A DNA stretch of 64,000 nt from Paraburkholderia sp. BL9I2N2 (GCF_004339745.1 NZ_SMGP01000003.1:1098997-1162996), one strand, 5' to 3'; positions 54,622-63,812 are shown, counted from the stretch's first letter. Notes: a model not told the origin generated them from the sequence alone. Program-made: numbers and translations.

Positions 54622-55365
54622 ATGAAAGTTGCCTTGTTTGTTCCATGTTTCATCGATGCCTTCTTTCCCGATGTCGGCGTCGCAACGCTTGAACTGCTCG
54701 AGCGATTCGGTTGCGACGTCGACTTCCCACTCGAGCACACCTGTTGTGGCCAGCCGATGGGCAATAGCGGGTGCGAAAAAGACGCCGCCGCGACAGAAGA
54801 GCTGTTCGTCAAGAATTTCACCGGCTACGACTATATCGTTGCGCCGAGCGGCAGCTGCGTGCACCACGTGCGCGATCATTTCACGGCAGTCGAACCGACC
54901 GCGGAGAGCAGAGCGGTGCGTGCCAACACTTATGAACTGGTTGAGTTCCTGCACGACGTGTTGAAAGTCGACGCGCTTCCGTGGGCCGAGTTTCCGCATA
55001 AGGTCGGCCTGCACAACAGTTGCGGAACGCTACGCGGGTTGCGCACCGCGAAGATGTCGGAGATTGACGAGCCGTTCTTCTCGAAACCGCTGTCGCTGCT
55101 GAACAAGGTCAAGGGCATCGAGTTCGTTATGCCCGCCCGGCCTGACGAATGCTGCGGGTTCGGCGGCACGTTCTGCGTAACTGAGGAACCCGTCTCGGCA
55201 CGGATGGGCCAGGACAAGGTTCGCGATCACAAGCAGGCCGGTGCCGAATACATCGTGTCCGCCGACTCGTCGTGCCTGATGCACCAGAAGGGTTGCTCGG
55301 AACGGCTCGGCCTCGATCTGAAGTTCATCCACATCGCCCAGATCCTCAATGGAGCCCGTTCATGA
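54622..55365 (+). CDS. lutA: L-lactate utilisation protein A (Fe-S/CCG domain)
   Basis: A 247-residue protein with two CCG (cysteine-rich) domains of the heterodisulfide-reductase type: HTCCGQPMGNSG and SGSCVHHV in the first half, HNSCGTLRGL and DECCGFGGTFCV in the second. With LutB and LutC it forms the membrane-associated L-lactate oxidation complex. The ATG follows GGAGAGATT; an earlier in-frame ATG would lack a site. The stop overlaps the lutB start (ATGA). Confidence 0.93.
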   Translation: MKVALFVPCFIDAFFPDVGVATLELLERFGCDVDFPLEHTCCGQPMGNSGCEKDAAATEELFVKNFTGYDYIVAPSGSCVHHVRDHFTAVEPTAESRAVRANTYELVEFLHDVLKVDALPWAEFPHKVGLHNSCGTLRGLRTAKMSEIDEPFFSKPLSLLNKVKGIEFVMPARPDECCGFGGTFCVTEEPVSARMGQDKVRDHKQAGAEYIVSADSSCLMHQKGCSERLGLDLKFIHIAQILNGARS

Positions 55366-56738
55366 AGCGCGTTGACCACGTCAAGGCGTCGCGCGAGTTT
55401 ATCGCCGACGAAAAGCATCTCGAGTTCCACGACAAGCGACTGTGGAGTTTGCGAACCCTGCGCGATCAGGCGGCGCACGGTATCGAGGAATGGGAAGAAC
55501 TGCGTTCGCTTGCTTCGGGTATCAAGGAACACACGCTGACGCACCTCGCCGGCTATCTCGAGGAATTCGAGCGGAATGCGACGAACAACGGTGTGATCGT
55601 GCATTGGGCAAAGGATGCGGAAGAGCACAATCGCATCGTGCACGAGATTCTCGAGAGCCACCGCGCAAAGACGCTAGTCAAGAGCAAGTCGATGCTCACT
55701 GAAGAGTGCGAGATGCGCGAGTATCTCGAAGCGCGAGGCATTACGGTCGTCGAATCCGATCTCGGCGAACGAATCCAGCAACTCGATCATGAGCGCCCCG
55801 CACACGTCGTGGTGCCGGCGGTCCACAAGCTCGCCTCGGACGTCTCCAGAGTGTTTGCCAAAACGCTTGGAACCGACCCGGCTAACAGCGACGTACATTA
55901 CCTCGCCGAAGCGCAGCGCGACGCGACCCGCCCAATCATCCTGAACGCGGAAGCCGGGATGACCGGTTGCAATTTTGCTGTCGCGGAAACCGGCGGCATT
56001 ACCGTATGCACAAACGAAGGCAATGCCGATCTGAGTGCGAACGTGCCGCCGCTGCACATTGCGTCGATCGGCATCGAGAAGCTGATTCCGAAGCTCGAAC
56101 ACCTCGGCGTGTTCATTCGAATGCTCTCGCGCAATGCGCTGGGGGCGCCGATCACGCAGTACACATCGCACTTCCGCGGTCCACGCAAAGGCGGTGAAAT
56201 GCATTTCGTGCTGGTGGACAACGGCCGTTCAGCAAGGCTCGCAATGGACGACTTCTGGTACTCGCTGAAGTGTATCCGCTGTGGCGCCTGCATGAATACG
56301 TGTCCGGTGTACCGGCGCAGCAGCGGCCTGAGCTACGGCGGTGTGTATTCCGGTCCGATCGGCGCGATCATCAATCCGACTTTCGATCTGAAGAAATACA
56401 GCGCGCTGCCGTTTGCTTCGACAATGAATGGTAGTTGCACGAACGTCTGCCCGGTCAAGATCAACATTCACGAGCAGATCTACAAGTGGCGTCAGATTGT
56501 CGCCGAGCAGCACGAGTTGCCATTCATCAAGAAAGAGGCGATGAAAGTCGCAGGCAAGGTGCTGGCCGAGCCGAAGCTGTATCGCGTGGCGATCAAGGCA
56601 GCGGACACGGCTGTGGCAAAGTTGCCGCGTGCCTTCATCTACAACCCTTTCAATGCGTGGGGCAAGCAACGGGAAGTGCCAGAGGCGCCCGAGCAAACCT
56701 TCCGCGACTGGTACCTCAAGAACAGGAAAGCAAAATGA
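55362..56738 (+). CDS. lutB: L-lactate utilisation protein B (Fe-S, LUD domain)
   Basis: A 458-residue protein with an N-terminal LUD domain (residues about 60-290, with AETGGITVCTNEGNADLS) and two ferredoxin-like cluster motifs CIRCGACMNTCPVYR and CTNVCPVKIN. A helical C-terminal part follows. It carries electrons from lactate to the quinone pool together with LutA and LutC. It is coupled to its neighbours at both ends by four-base ATGA overlaps, so lutABC is a tight operon. It follows cioAB on the same strand. Confidence 0.94.
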   Translation: MKRVDHVKASREFIADEKHLEFHDKRLWSLRTLRDQAAHGIEEWEELRSLASGIKEHTLTHLAGYLEEFERNATNNGVIVHWAKDAEEHNRIVHEILESHRAKTLVKSKSMLTEECEMREYLEARGITVVESDLGERIQQLDHERPAHVVVPAVHKLASDVSRVFAKTLGTDPANSDVHYLAEAQRDATRPIILNAEAGMTGCNFAVAETGGITVCTNEGNADLSANVPPLHIASIGIEKLIPKLEHLGVFIRMLSRNALGAPITQYTSHFRGPRKGGEMHFVLVDNGRSARLAMDDFWYSLKCIRCGACMNTCPVYRRSSGLSYGGVYSGPIGAIINPTFDLKKYSALPFASTMNGSCTNVCPVKINIHEQIYKWRQIVAEQHELPFIKKEAMKVAGKVLAEPKLYRVAIKAADTAVAKLPRAFIYNPFNAWGKQREVPEAPEQTFRDWYLKNRKAK

Positions 56739-57334
56739 GCAGCCGAAACGCCATTCTCGCAAGTCTGCGCGCCGCGCAGCGCACGCCTGCCACGCTACCC
56801 GACGTGCCGATGTTCGACGCCGGTCTGCCGCCGGCGCTCGACACGTTCAAGGAAACGCTTGCCCAGATGGGCGGCATCTGGGCGGAGATGCCCGCTGACG
56901 GCGACATCGATGCGCTGATCCGGGCACGCTATCCAGACGCGAAAGTGATCTGCTCAGCCGTGCCCGAAGTGGCCGGTACACGGCGCATCGAGGAGGTCCG
57001 CGATCCGCATGAACTGAACGACGTCGATGTCGGCATCGTAAGGCCGCGCTTTGCGGTCGCCGAGACCGGGTCGATCTGGCTCAGCGAAACGCAGTATCAG
57101 GTCAATGCGCTTGGCTATCTGTCGCAGCATCTCGTTGCGCTGCTCGATCCGGCCGACATCGTCGGTAATCTGCACCACGCGTATCATCGCTCCGAATTCT
57201 TCGCTGCGAACTACGCGGTGTTGATGAGCGGACCCTCGGCGACCGCCGACATCGAGGGTGTCCTGATTCACGGCGCACAGGGGGTCCGGTCTCTAACGGT
57301 CATTCCGGCCCCGCGGGTTCGTGCCTCTGGGTAA
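56735..57334 (+). CDS. lutC: L-lactate utilisation protein C (LUD domain)
   Basis: A 199-residue LUD-domain protein with RPRFAVAETGSIWLSETQ, LVALLDPADIVGNLHHAY and a SGPSATADIEGVLIHGAQGV stretch that forms the conserved end of the domain. It completes the LutABC complex. The ATG overlaps the lutB stop. The N-terminal 70 residues are variable, as usual. No lactate permease gene or GntR-type LldR is seen in the flanks. Confidence 0.94.
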   Translation: MSSRNAILASLRAAQRTPATLPDVPMFDAGLPPALDTFKETLAQMGGIWAEMPADGDIDALIRARYPDAKVICSAVPEVAGTRRIEEVRDPHELNDVDVGIVRPRFAVAETGSIWLSETQYQVNALGYLSQHLVALLDPADIVGNLHHAYHRSEFFAANYAVLMSGPSATADIEGVLIHGAQGVRSLTVIPAPRVRASG

Positions 57335-57582
57335 GCAAAATGAACGCGGCCGCGGTCGTTGGGCGTGTGACGCGCGTTGCCTCGAGCGCTGCGCCCGTTT
57401 TCACCGTCAAGGTCATGCACTGCAGGTCACGCTGAAGGCCGGTCTGCGCCTGGAATACTGAGGGACGCCCGGTCGCCGTGAGCGCTGCAAATTGGCGGCG
57501 TTCGGGCGAATCGCGGCCTTCCAGGTGGCGGATACGCCACTACCGTGACGGCCTCGTGGCGCTCAAAAAATCTGCACGAACG

Positions 57583-58146
57583 ATGACTGAAGCGAAAGAA
57601 ACGCGGAACGAAGCGCGCATCCGAGCCGCCGACGTATTGATCGACCTGCTCAAGAGCCTGCCGTTTCGCGACCGGCTCGCCGAGGGCAGCCTGACGGCGC
57701 TGCAGGCCGTCTGCGGCGCATGTCTCGCTTACGGCGTCGCCTGCGCGCTGCACACCCAGGAGGCTTTCTGGGCCGCGATCACGGCCATCGCCGTCACGCA
57801 ACACAGTTACGCGGACACCCGCAGCCTGTCGCGCGACCAGTTCATCGGGGCCATGGCGGGTGGCCTCTTCGGTTTCGTCGGCGCGTCTCTCGGGGCAGGC
57901 ACGCACGAGATCCTGGGCTACGCGGCGACAATTGCCGCGGTAATCGTCGTCTGCTGGTGCGTGAACGTGGGCAGCGCAGCGCGCCTCGGCGCCATTACCG
58001 CGACTATCGTGCTGCTGGTTCCCGCGCAAGGGCCACTATGGGGCGTGCCGTTGTTCCGGCTCATGCAGGTTGTCCTCGGCACGGTGTCCACGCTGCTCGT
58101 CAGCCTGATCTTCACCCGGGTTCAGCAAAGGCTGGCGCGACGCTAG
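57583..58146 (+). CDS. Short FUSC-family membrane protein
   Basis: A 187-residue protein with a polar N-terminal 30 residues and then about five to six membrane helices containing ALQAVCGACLAYGVACAL, FWAAITAIAVTQHSYADT and QFIGAMAGGLFGFVGAS. This is the single transmembrane block of the FUSC family (aromatic acid exporter-like), without the cytosolic and second membrane blocks present in MdtO or AaeB. Short, stand-alone members exist. The ATG was chosen within a longer open frame because family resemblance begins shortly after it. Its relation to the lut operon, 250 bases upstream, is unclear. Confidence 0.75.
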   Translation: MTEAKETRNEARIRAADVLIDLLKSLPFRDRLAEGSLTALQAVCGACLAYGVACALHTQEAFWAAITAIAVTQHSYADTRSLSRDQFIGAMAGGLFGFVGASLGAGTHEILGYAATIAAVIVVCWCVNVGSAARLGAITATIVLLVPAQGPLWGVPLFRLMQVVLGTVSTLLVSLIFTRVQQRLARR

Positions 58147-58151
58147 CGCCA

Positions 58152-58325
58152 GCTATATTTGGAAAGGCGAAAAGCAACCTGGATTTCGAGCTGACCCTGC
58201 CGAAGGCACTCGGCGGCGGAGGCGGCGATGGCACGAACCCCGAACAACTCTTCGCCGCAGGATATAGCGAGTGCTTCATCGGCGCTCCGAAGCCCTGCAG
58301 CGCGCGCGAAAAGAATCAACCGTGT
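58152..58325 (+). pseudogene. Remnant: N-terminal half of an Ohr/OsmC peroxidase
   Basis: Directly after the FUSC gene, another frame reads NLDFELTLPKALGGGGGDGT, NPEQLFAAGYSECFIGAPK and AREKNQP. This matches organic hydroperoxide resistance (Ohr) proteins, in which NPEQLFAAGYSACF contains the first catalytic Cys. No start codon lies in a proper place, the first 30 residues are missing and the second half with the other Cys is gone. Confidence 0.82.
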
Positions 58326-58373
58326 CGAAGTTCTGTGACCGCGGACCTCGACCAGGCGTCTGCTTTCCAAAGT

Positions 58374-59435
58374 CTACGCCAACGGGCGGGCCCCTTCCCA
58401 CGCACGCTGCAGCAGTGCTCTCAGCGGTTCATGCTCAATCGGCCGCGGGTTCCAGTATGGGTTCGACAATGCCACCTCGCACGCGTAATCAAGGTCGGCT
58501 TCATTCAACCCTATCTCACGAAGGCCCTGCGGAACTCCAAGTTCCTGGTTGAGCTGGTAAAGGCCGTCGGGTGCCGAATCTACGTTCAAGGCCCTGGCGA
58601 TTCGTCCCATAGCCTCATCCGCAACGGGACTGTTGTAAGCGAGAGCGTGAGGCAGAACGATTGCGTGCGTCTCTGCATGAGGGAGGTTAAATGTTCCACC
58701 CAAGGTATGGCACAGCTTGTGATGAAGAGCCATACCAACGTTGCCGAGCACCATTCCGCACAGCCATGCACCGTAAAGACATTCGCCGCGCGCCGCTTTG
58801 TCCTTGCTGTTGTTGTTCACTCCACGCAGGCCGCTGGCGAGAGAGCGAATACCCTCTTCCGCCATCAGTGACATGACGGGATTTCCATCCCTTGCGTACA
58901 GCCCCTCGGCAGCATGGGCGATGGCGTTGAGGCCGCTGACAATCGAGAGGCGAACCGGGAGCCCCATGGTCAACTCCGGGTCGTACAGGACCGTTTTGGG
59001 GATGACCTTGGCATCGCGACCGGTTTTCTTCAGGCCGTTTTTGGTTATCCCGTAGATGGGAGTCATCTCCGACCCAGCATAGGTCGTCGGTATCGCGATA
59101 ATCGGCAACGACGATTCGAGCGCAATCGCCTTGCCGAGCCCAATCGTCGAACCGCCGCCAATAGCCACTGCACAGTCCGCGTCAACTGACCTTGCGTGTT
59201 CGCGCGCGCGGCGAGCGTTCTCCACGGGAACATGCATCTGGGCGCCGTCGAAAACGCCTGCGCTCGAAGGTCCAAGAAGAGACGAAACTACTTCGGCCTG
59301 GGCCCTTTGCTCGGGGGTACAGAGAACCAATGCCCGGCGTGCACCCAACGTCTCGACTTCCTGCTGAATCAACTTCATGCTTCCGGCGCCAAATACGACT
59401 CTGGAAGCCTGTGTGGTATAGGTGAACTGATACAT
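58374..59435 (-). CDS. Maleylacetate reductase (iron-type alcohol dehydrogenase family)
   Basis: A 353-residue group III alcohol dehydrogenase: nucleotide loop AIGGGSTIGLGKAIAL, IPTTYAGSEMTPIYG and the metal-region motifs SGLNAIAHAAEGLY, MALHHKLCHTLGG and PHAETHAIVLPH. The HHKLCH variant is diagnostic for maleylacetate reductases, which reduce maleylacetate to 3-oxoadipate with NADH at the end of hydroxyquinol, resorcinol and chloroaromatic pathways. The start was moved eight codons in because AGGAAG lies there upstream of MYQFTY. No ring-cleavage dioxygenase is in the window. The only likely partner is the Dabb-domain gene just upstream. Confidence 0.93.
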   Translation of the reverse strand: MYQFTYTTQASRVVFGAGSMKLIQQEVETLGARRALVLCTPEQRAQAEVVSSLLGPSSAGVFDGAQMHVPVENARRAREHARSVDADCAVAIGGGSTIGLGKAIALESSLPIIAIPTTYAGSEMTPIYGITKNGLKKTGRDAKVIPKTVLYDPELTMGLPVRLSIVSGLNAIAHAAEGLYARDGNPVMSLMAEEGIRSLASGLRGVNNNSKDKAARGECLYGAWLCGMVLGNVGMALHHKLCHTLGGTFNLPHAETHAIVLPHALAYNSPVADEAMGRIARALNVDSAPDGLYQLNQELGVPQGLREIGLNEADLDYACEVALSNPYWNPRPIEHEPLRALLQRAWEGARPLA

Positions 59436-59473
59436 GAGATTTGCTTCCTGTGTCGTCAAACGATACAGCTCGC

Positions 59474-59770
59474 CTAGATGTAGTCGACCTGGTGGCGAGC
59501 AATACGAGCGTCACCCACGACCTGCTTTACTCGCAAATGCTCAGGATGGGACGCATAAGCGTCGAGCGATTCCTGGCTCTCGAATTCCGTGTAGAGCACG
59601 ACGTAACAGGCATAGTCCACAGCGCTGACATCCAGCCCGACCTCCAGCTTGGTAAGCCCAGGAATCTTCCCGCTCAGACTCTCGAACGCGGACTTCACGA
59701 GCATCGCAGTTTCCTTCTTCTGTTCGGACGTCTCACCGCGGACATTCCACATCACGATATGCTTGACCAT
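59474..59770 (-). CDS. Dabb-domain (stress-responsive alpha/beta barrel) protein
   Basis: A 98-residue ferredoxin-like fold protein with the family start MVKHIVMWNVRG, a central GLTKLEVGLDVS and YACYVVLYTEFESQESLDAY, and ending near HPEHLRVKQVV, where the His is conserved. Dabb proteins are dimeric; some are aromatic-pathway enzymes or decarboxylases, most are uncharacterised. It lies 38 bases upstream of the maleylacetate reductase gene in the same direction and is probably cotranscribed. Confidence 0.88.
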   Translation of the reverse strand: MVKHIVMWNVRGETSEQKKETAMLVKSAFESLSGKIPGLTKLEVGLDVSAVDYACYVVLYTEFESQESLDAYASHPEHLRVKQVVGDARIARHQVDYI

Positions 59771-59910
59771 ATTTAATTCCATTAGTATTGCTTATGCGCA
59801 GGCCAAATGTTCGAGATGCAATCTCATGGCTCAAGTATGCATTTCAGCTGGGCCTCGATACGCGCCTGGCCCCGCTGAGCTCTGAGTCTGGCTGCCGCAG
59901 GAAGGAGTAG

Positions 59911-61119
59911 TTACGCCTTGTTCTTGTTGTACACGTCGACGAACACGGCTGCCAGCAGAACGATGCCTTTGATGACCTGCTGATAGTCCACGCCGATGCC
60001 CATGATGGACATGCCGTTGTTCATGACGCCCATGATGAAGGCGCCCACAACCGCGCCGACCACCTTCCCGACGCCACCGGAGGCGGATGCGCCGCCGATG
60101 AAACATGCTGCGATAACGTCGAGCTCGAATCCGGTGCCAGCCTTCGGCGTTCCACTATTCAGGCGTGCGGCGAAAATCAGACCTGCCAGCGCGGCAAGGA
60201 CGCCCATATTCACGAAAGTCAGGAAGCTCACTGCTGGAACGCTGACGCCTGACAGCCGCGCGGCCTTCGCGTTGCCGCCGACCGCGTAGATTCGACGGCC
60301 GATTGTCGTGCGATTCATGATGAATGTGTACACGCCAATCAGCACGCCCATGATGACGAGCACGGTCGGCAAGCCACGATAGGATGCGAGCAGGTAGCAG
60401 AAAAACACAATTAGCGCCGTAAGGACGACATTCTTCGTCACGAACATTGAGAATGAACCACTCTCGACTCCGTGCTTCGCGGCGCCGGCACGATGCCTGA
60501 GCTCAATTGCAAAGAAAAGCGCACCGACAAACACTCCCAGGAGAATTGAGGTGATGTGAAGCGCCTGTCCGTGAAAGAGGTCAGGGATAAAACCCGAACT
60601 CACAGCGCCGAATGCGTCGGGGAACGGGCCGATAGACTGGCCTTGGAGCACGAGGTTCGTCATGCCACGGAAAACCAGCATGCCGGCTAGTGTCACGATG
60701 AACGAGGGCATCCGCCAGAAGGCAATCCAGTACCCTTGCACGGCGCCCATCAGCGCGCCGGCCGCGATACAAATGATGGTGGCCAAAATGTAGTTGACGT
60801 CATACTGCACCATCAGTACTGCCGCCAGGGCACCGACCAAACCCGCCGTTGATCCAACCGAAAGGTCAATGTGACCCGAAACAATCACCATGAGCATGCC
60901 AAGGGCCATGATGACAATGTAGCTGTTCTGAAGTACGAGGTTGGTGAGATTGAGCGGTTGCATCAATACGCCGCTCGTCGAGACCTGAAAGAACGCCATG
61001 ATGATAACAAGCGATACGAGTAGTCCGTATTCACTGAAGAAGTGCTTAAGCGAACCGAAGATTTCGCTTTTCTTAACCTCGGCGCCTTCGACGACCACCG
61101 GAGAGAGTGCCTTACGCAT
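59911..61119 (-). CDS. gguB: Sugar ABC transporter permease (GguB/MmsB type)
   Basis: A 402-residue permease with about ten helices. It has the BPD type 2 family motif SGHIDLSVGSTAGLVGALAA, an interior GGNAKAARLSGVSV (ATPase-contact loop) and IAACFIGGASASGGVGKVVGA. The length and a longer central loop fit the multiple-sugar permease that partners ChvE. The start MRKALSP follows GGAGG; it overlaps the end of the ATPase gene by eight bases. It would pass arabinose, galactose, glucose or xylose. Third gene of a three-gene transport operon. Confidence 0.93.
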   Translation of the reverse strand: MRKALSPVVVEGAEVKKSEIFGSLKHFFSEYGLLVSLVIIMAFFQVSTSGVLMQPLNLTNLVLQNSYIVIMALGMLMVIVSGHIDLSVGSTAGLVGALAAVLMVQYDVNYILATIICIAAGALMGAVQGYWIAFWRMPSFIVTLAGMLVFRGMTNLVLQGQSIGPFPDAFGAVSSGFIPDLFHGQALHITSILLGVFVGALFFAIELRHRAGAAKHGVESGSFSMFVTKNVVLTALIVFFCYLLASYRGLPTVLVIMGVLIGVYTFIMNRTTIGRRIYAVGGNAKAARLSGVSVPAVSFLTFVNMGVLAALAGLIFAARLNSGTPKAGTGFELDVIAACFIGGASASGGVGKVVGAVVGAFIMGVMNNGMSIMGIGVDYQQVIKGIVLLAAVFVDVYNKNKA

Positions 61120-62650
61120 TTTCGATACCTCCATTTCGCATAATCGCTCGCATGATTTTTTCCTGCGAAACTTCTTCTGCGGTGAATTCGCCGACAAACC
61201 GGCCTTCGTTCATGACATAAACGCGGTCACACATGCCGAGAAGTTCAGGCATTTCCGAGGAAATCATGACCACACACTTACCTGACGCAACCACCTGATT
61301 CATGATGCTGTAAATCTCGTACTTCGCTCCCACATCGATGCCTCGAGTGGGCTCGTCGAGAATCAGAACCTCGGGTTCGGAGAACAGCCACTTGCTCAGC
61401 ACAACCTTTTGCTGGTTCCCACCCGACAGGTTGCCAACAACGTGAGTAACGCCTTGTGCGCGGATTCGAAGCTTCTTCAGGAAATCGGTCGCAACCGTTA
61501 TCTCTTCGTGCTCGTCGACGAAGCCTAACCTGGAGACGCCGGACAGATTTGCCAGCGTGATGTTCCGCTTGATGTTGTCGTCCAGGAGAAGACCATTGCC
61601 TTTCCGGTCTTCGGTCACGTATGCGATGCCTGCTTTGATGGCCTTTTGTACCGATGAAACGTCGACCTGCTTTCCGTGCATCAACACCTGGCCGGTAATG
61701 CCCTGACCATATGTACCGCCGAAGACGCTCATGGCGAGCTCCGTGCGCCCAGAACCCATCAATCCAGCGATGCCGACGATTTCTCCCTTGCGCGCCGTCA
61801 GGTTCACGCCTTTGATGACTGCGCGGTCCCTCTGCGTGGGATGCTGGACACGCCAATCCTTGACTTCAAAAATTACTTCGCCGATGTTCGGAGTACGTGG
61901 CGGGTAGCGGTCGGACATCTCGCGGCCGACCATTGCTTTGATGATGCGGTCTTCACTCACACTCTCGGCACTGCAATCGAGTGCGTCAACCGTCGAGCCA
62001 TCACGAATGACGGTGATACCGTCCGCGACGCGCGAAATCTCGTTAAGCTTGTGCGATATGATGATTGACGTCACACCGCGCGACTTGAGCTCGAGGAGAA
62101 GACTAAGCAGCGTGTCGCTGTCTTTTTCATTCAGGCTTGCGGTGGGCTCGTCAAGAATCAACAGGCGAACCTCTTTCGACAATGCCTTTGCAATTTCGAT
62201 GAGTTGCTGTTTGCCAATCCCGAGCGTGCCTACCGGTGAGTCTGGCGAATCCGATAGGCCCACCTTCGCGAGCAACGCCTTCGCCTTCGCACGCGACACC
62301 TGCCAATCGATGACGCCGTGCTTCGACTGCTCGTTACCAAGATAGATGTTCTCGGTAATCGATAGCATAGGTACGAGGGCAAGTTCTTGGTGAATGATGA
62401 TGATTCCGACCGCCTCGCTATCGGAAATATCGGCGAATGCACGTTCCTGACCGTCGTAAAGGACGTCGCCAGAATAGGAGCCGTGCGGATAGACGCCACT
62501 GAGGATTTTCATCAGGGTCGATTTGCCAGCGCCATTTTCGCCGCAAATGGCGTGAATCTCTCCCTGACGCACCCTCAGATTGACGTTATTCAGGGCTTTG
62601 ACAGCGCCAAAGCTTTTCTGAATTCCGCGCATCTCCAGAATGGTATCCAT
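61112..62650 (-). CDS. gguA: Sugar ABC transporter ATP-binding protein, double domain (GguA/MmsA type)
   Basis: A 512-residue ATPase with two ABC domains. The first has Walker A GENGAGKST, a degenerate signature LGIGKQQLIEIAKAL and Walker B LLILDEPTASLNE. The second has a degenerate Walker A (GLMGSGRTEL), signature LSGGNQQKVVLSKWL and Walker B VLILDEPTRGIDVG. This asymmetry is the rule for carbohydrate importers of the RbsA/XylG class. The ATG was chosen over an in-frame TTG two codons earlier, because GAGGAA is at the right distance. Confidence 0.95.
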   Translation of the reverse strand: MDTILEMRGIQKSFGAVKALNNVNLRVRQGEIHAICGENGAGKSTLMKILSGVYPHGSYSGDVLYDGQERAFADISDSEAVGIIIIHQELALVPMLSITENIYLGNEQSKHGVIDWQVSRAKAKALLAKVGLSDSPDSPVGTLGIGKQQLIEIAKALSKEVRLLILDEPTASLNEKDSDTLLSLLLELKSRGVTSIIISHKLNEISRVADGITVIRDGSTVDALDCSAESVSEDRIIKAMVGREMSDRYPPRTPNIGEVIFEVKDWRVQHPTQRDRAVIKGVNLTARKGEIVGIAGLMGSGRTELAMSVFGGTYGQGITGQVLMHGKQVDVSSVQKAIKAGIAYVTEDRKGNGLLLDDNIKRNITLANLSGVSRLGFVDEHEEITVATDFLKKLRIRAQGVTHVVGNLSGGNQQKVVLSKWLFSEPEVLILDEPTRGIDVGAKYEIYSIMNQVVASGKCVVMISSEMPELLGMCDRVYVMNEGRFVGEFTAEEVSQEKIMRAIMRNGGIENA

Positions 62651-62696
62651 GGTCAAATTCCTCTAATTGGTCACGCTCGGCCGCGTGTCTGCGCAA

Positions 62697-62722
62697 GGCG
62701 GAGTCCCGCAGGAGGCCCCGCC
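62697..62722 (-). terminator. GC-rich hairpin between binding-protein and ATPase genes
   Basis: GGCGG and CCGCC arms, with an inner TCC/GGA pair around CGCA, fill most of the 91-base gap after the chvE stop. Such structures in transport operons often stabilise the binding-protein mRNA segment or attenuate read-through. Confidence 0.45.
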
Positions 62723-62741
62723 ACGCCAACGTTCAGATGCC

Positions 62742-63812
62742 TTACTTGATTTGGGCCTGCGTGTAATAGCCGCTGGTGACCAACTCCGATTGGTAATTAG
62801 CCTTATCGACGAGGATGGGCTTCACGAGGTAAGTCGGAACGATCTTCGCTCCGTTGTTGTAACTCTTCGTGTCGTTGATAGGAACCTGTTTTCCGCTCAG
62901 TGCGTTATCAACCATCTCGGCTGTCACGGTGGCGAGCTTACGAGTGTCCTTGAACACGGTCGACGTCTGGTCGCCTCGAACAATGTTCTTGACGTTCTGG
63001 ATGTCTGCGTCCTGTCCCGTGACAACGGGCATGGCTTGCTGGGCCGAACCATATCCGACGCCCTTGAGAGACGAGATAACACCAATCGCAATCGCGTCAT
63101 TGGGCGTCCAGACCGCATCGAGGTGGTCCTTACCGTAGAAAGCGCTCAGCAAGTTGTCCATCCGGGACTGGGCCGTAGCACCATCCCAGTTGCGCGTGGC
63201 CACTTTCTCGAAGGCAACCTGCTTGCTCCGAACCACGAACTTGCCACTGTCGATGTACGGTTTGAGAACCGACATGCCGCCTGCGTAGACCATATGGGCG
63301 TTGTTATCGTCCGAGGAACCACCGAACACTTCGATGTTGAATGGAGTCTTGCTGCCAGCTTTCTGCCACGCGCTGACGATGCTCTGCCCTTGCAGAACGC
63401 CCACGCCGTAATTGTCGAAGGTTGCATAATAGTCGACGTTCCTGGTCTGACTAATCAGGCGGTCGTACGAAATAATCTTGATACCTTTCTTCTGGGCGAG
63501 CGCCAGGGCATCAGAAAAGGTCTTGCCGTCGATAGGTGCGATGACCAGTGCTTTGACACCCTTAGCAAGCATGTTCTCGACCTGATTCACCTGTGTTGGA
63601 ACGTCGTAATTCGCGTACTGCAGATCGGCCGAGTAGCCTTTCGCCTTCAGCGCGTCGACCATGCTTTTCCCGTCGGTAATCCAGCGGGATTCGGTCTTGT
63701 CGGGCAGCGAAATCCCGACGACACCTTTATCCTGCGCAAAAGCAGCACCAGACATTGCTGAGAACGCTGCCGAAGCAGCCAGAATGATCGCGACACTCTT
63801 CAGAATTTTCAT
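62742..63812 (-). CDS. chvE: Periplasmic sugar-binding protein, ChvE type
   Basis: A 356-residue periplasmic binding protein (pentose/galactose family) with a signal peptide of 26 residues ending AAFA. Mature segments KGVVGISLPDKTESRWITDG, QYANYDVPTQVNQVENMLAK, YDRLISQTRNVDYYATFDN and VVTGQDADIQNVKNIVRG align with Agrobacterium ChvE, which binds arabinose, glucose, galactose and xylose. Here it most likely serves only uptake, since no VirA-type sensor is seen. First gene of the transport operon as far as visible; a dehydrogenase gene may precede it in the same transcript. Confidence 0.94.
   Translation of the reverse strand: MKILKSVAIILAASAAFSAMSGAAFAQDKGVVGISLPDKTESRWITDGKSMVDALKAKGYSADLQYANYDVPTQVNQVENMLAKGVKALVIAPIDGKTFSDALALAQKKGIKIISYDRLISQTRNVDYYATFDNYGVGVLQGQSIVSAWQKAGSKTPFNIEVFGGSSDDNNAHMVYAGGMSVLKPYIDSGKFVVRSKQVAFEKVATRNWDGATAQSRMDNLLSAFYGKDHLDAVWTPNDAIAIGVISSLKGVGYGSAQQAMPVVTGQDADIQNVKNIVRGDQTSTVFKDTRKLATVTAEMVDNALSGKQVPINDTKSYNNGAKIVPTYLVKPILVDKANYQSELVTSGYYTQAQIK

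Noticed and set aside
57720..58871. A 383-codon plus-strand frame spanning the FUSC gene, the Ohr remnant and the reductase region
   Set aside because: It joins three unrelated contexts; only the short Ohr-like part is meaningful and it is a fragment.
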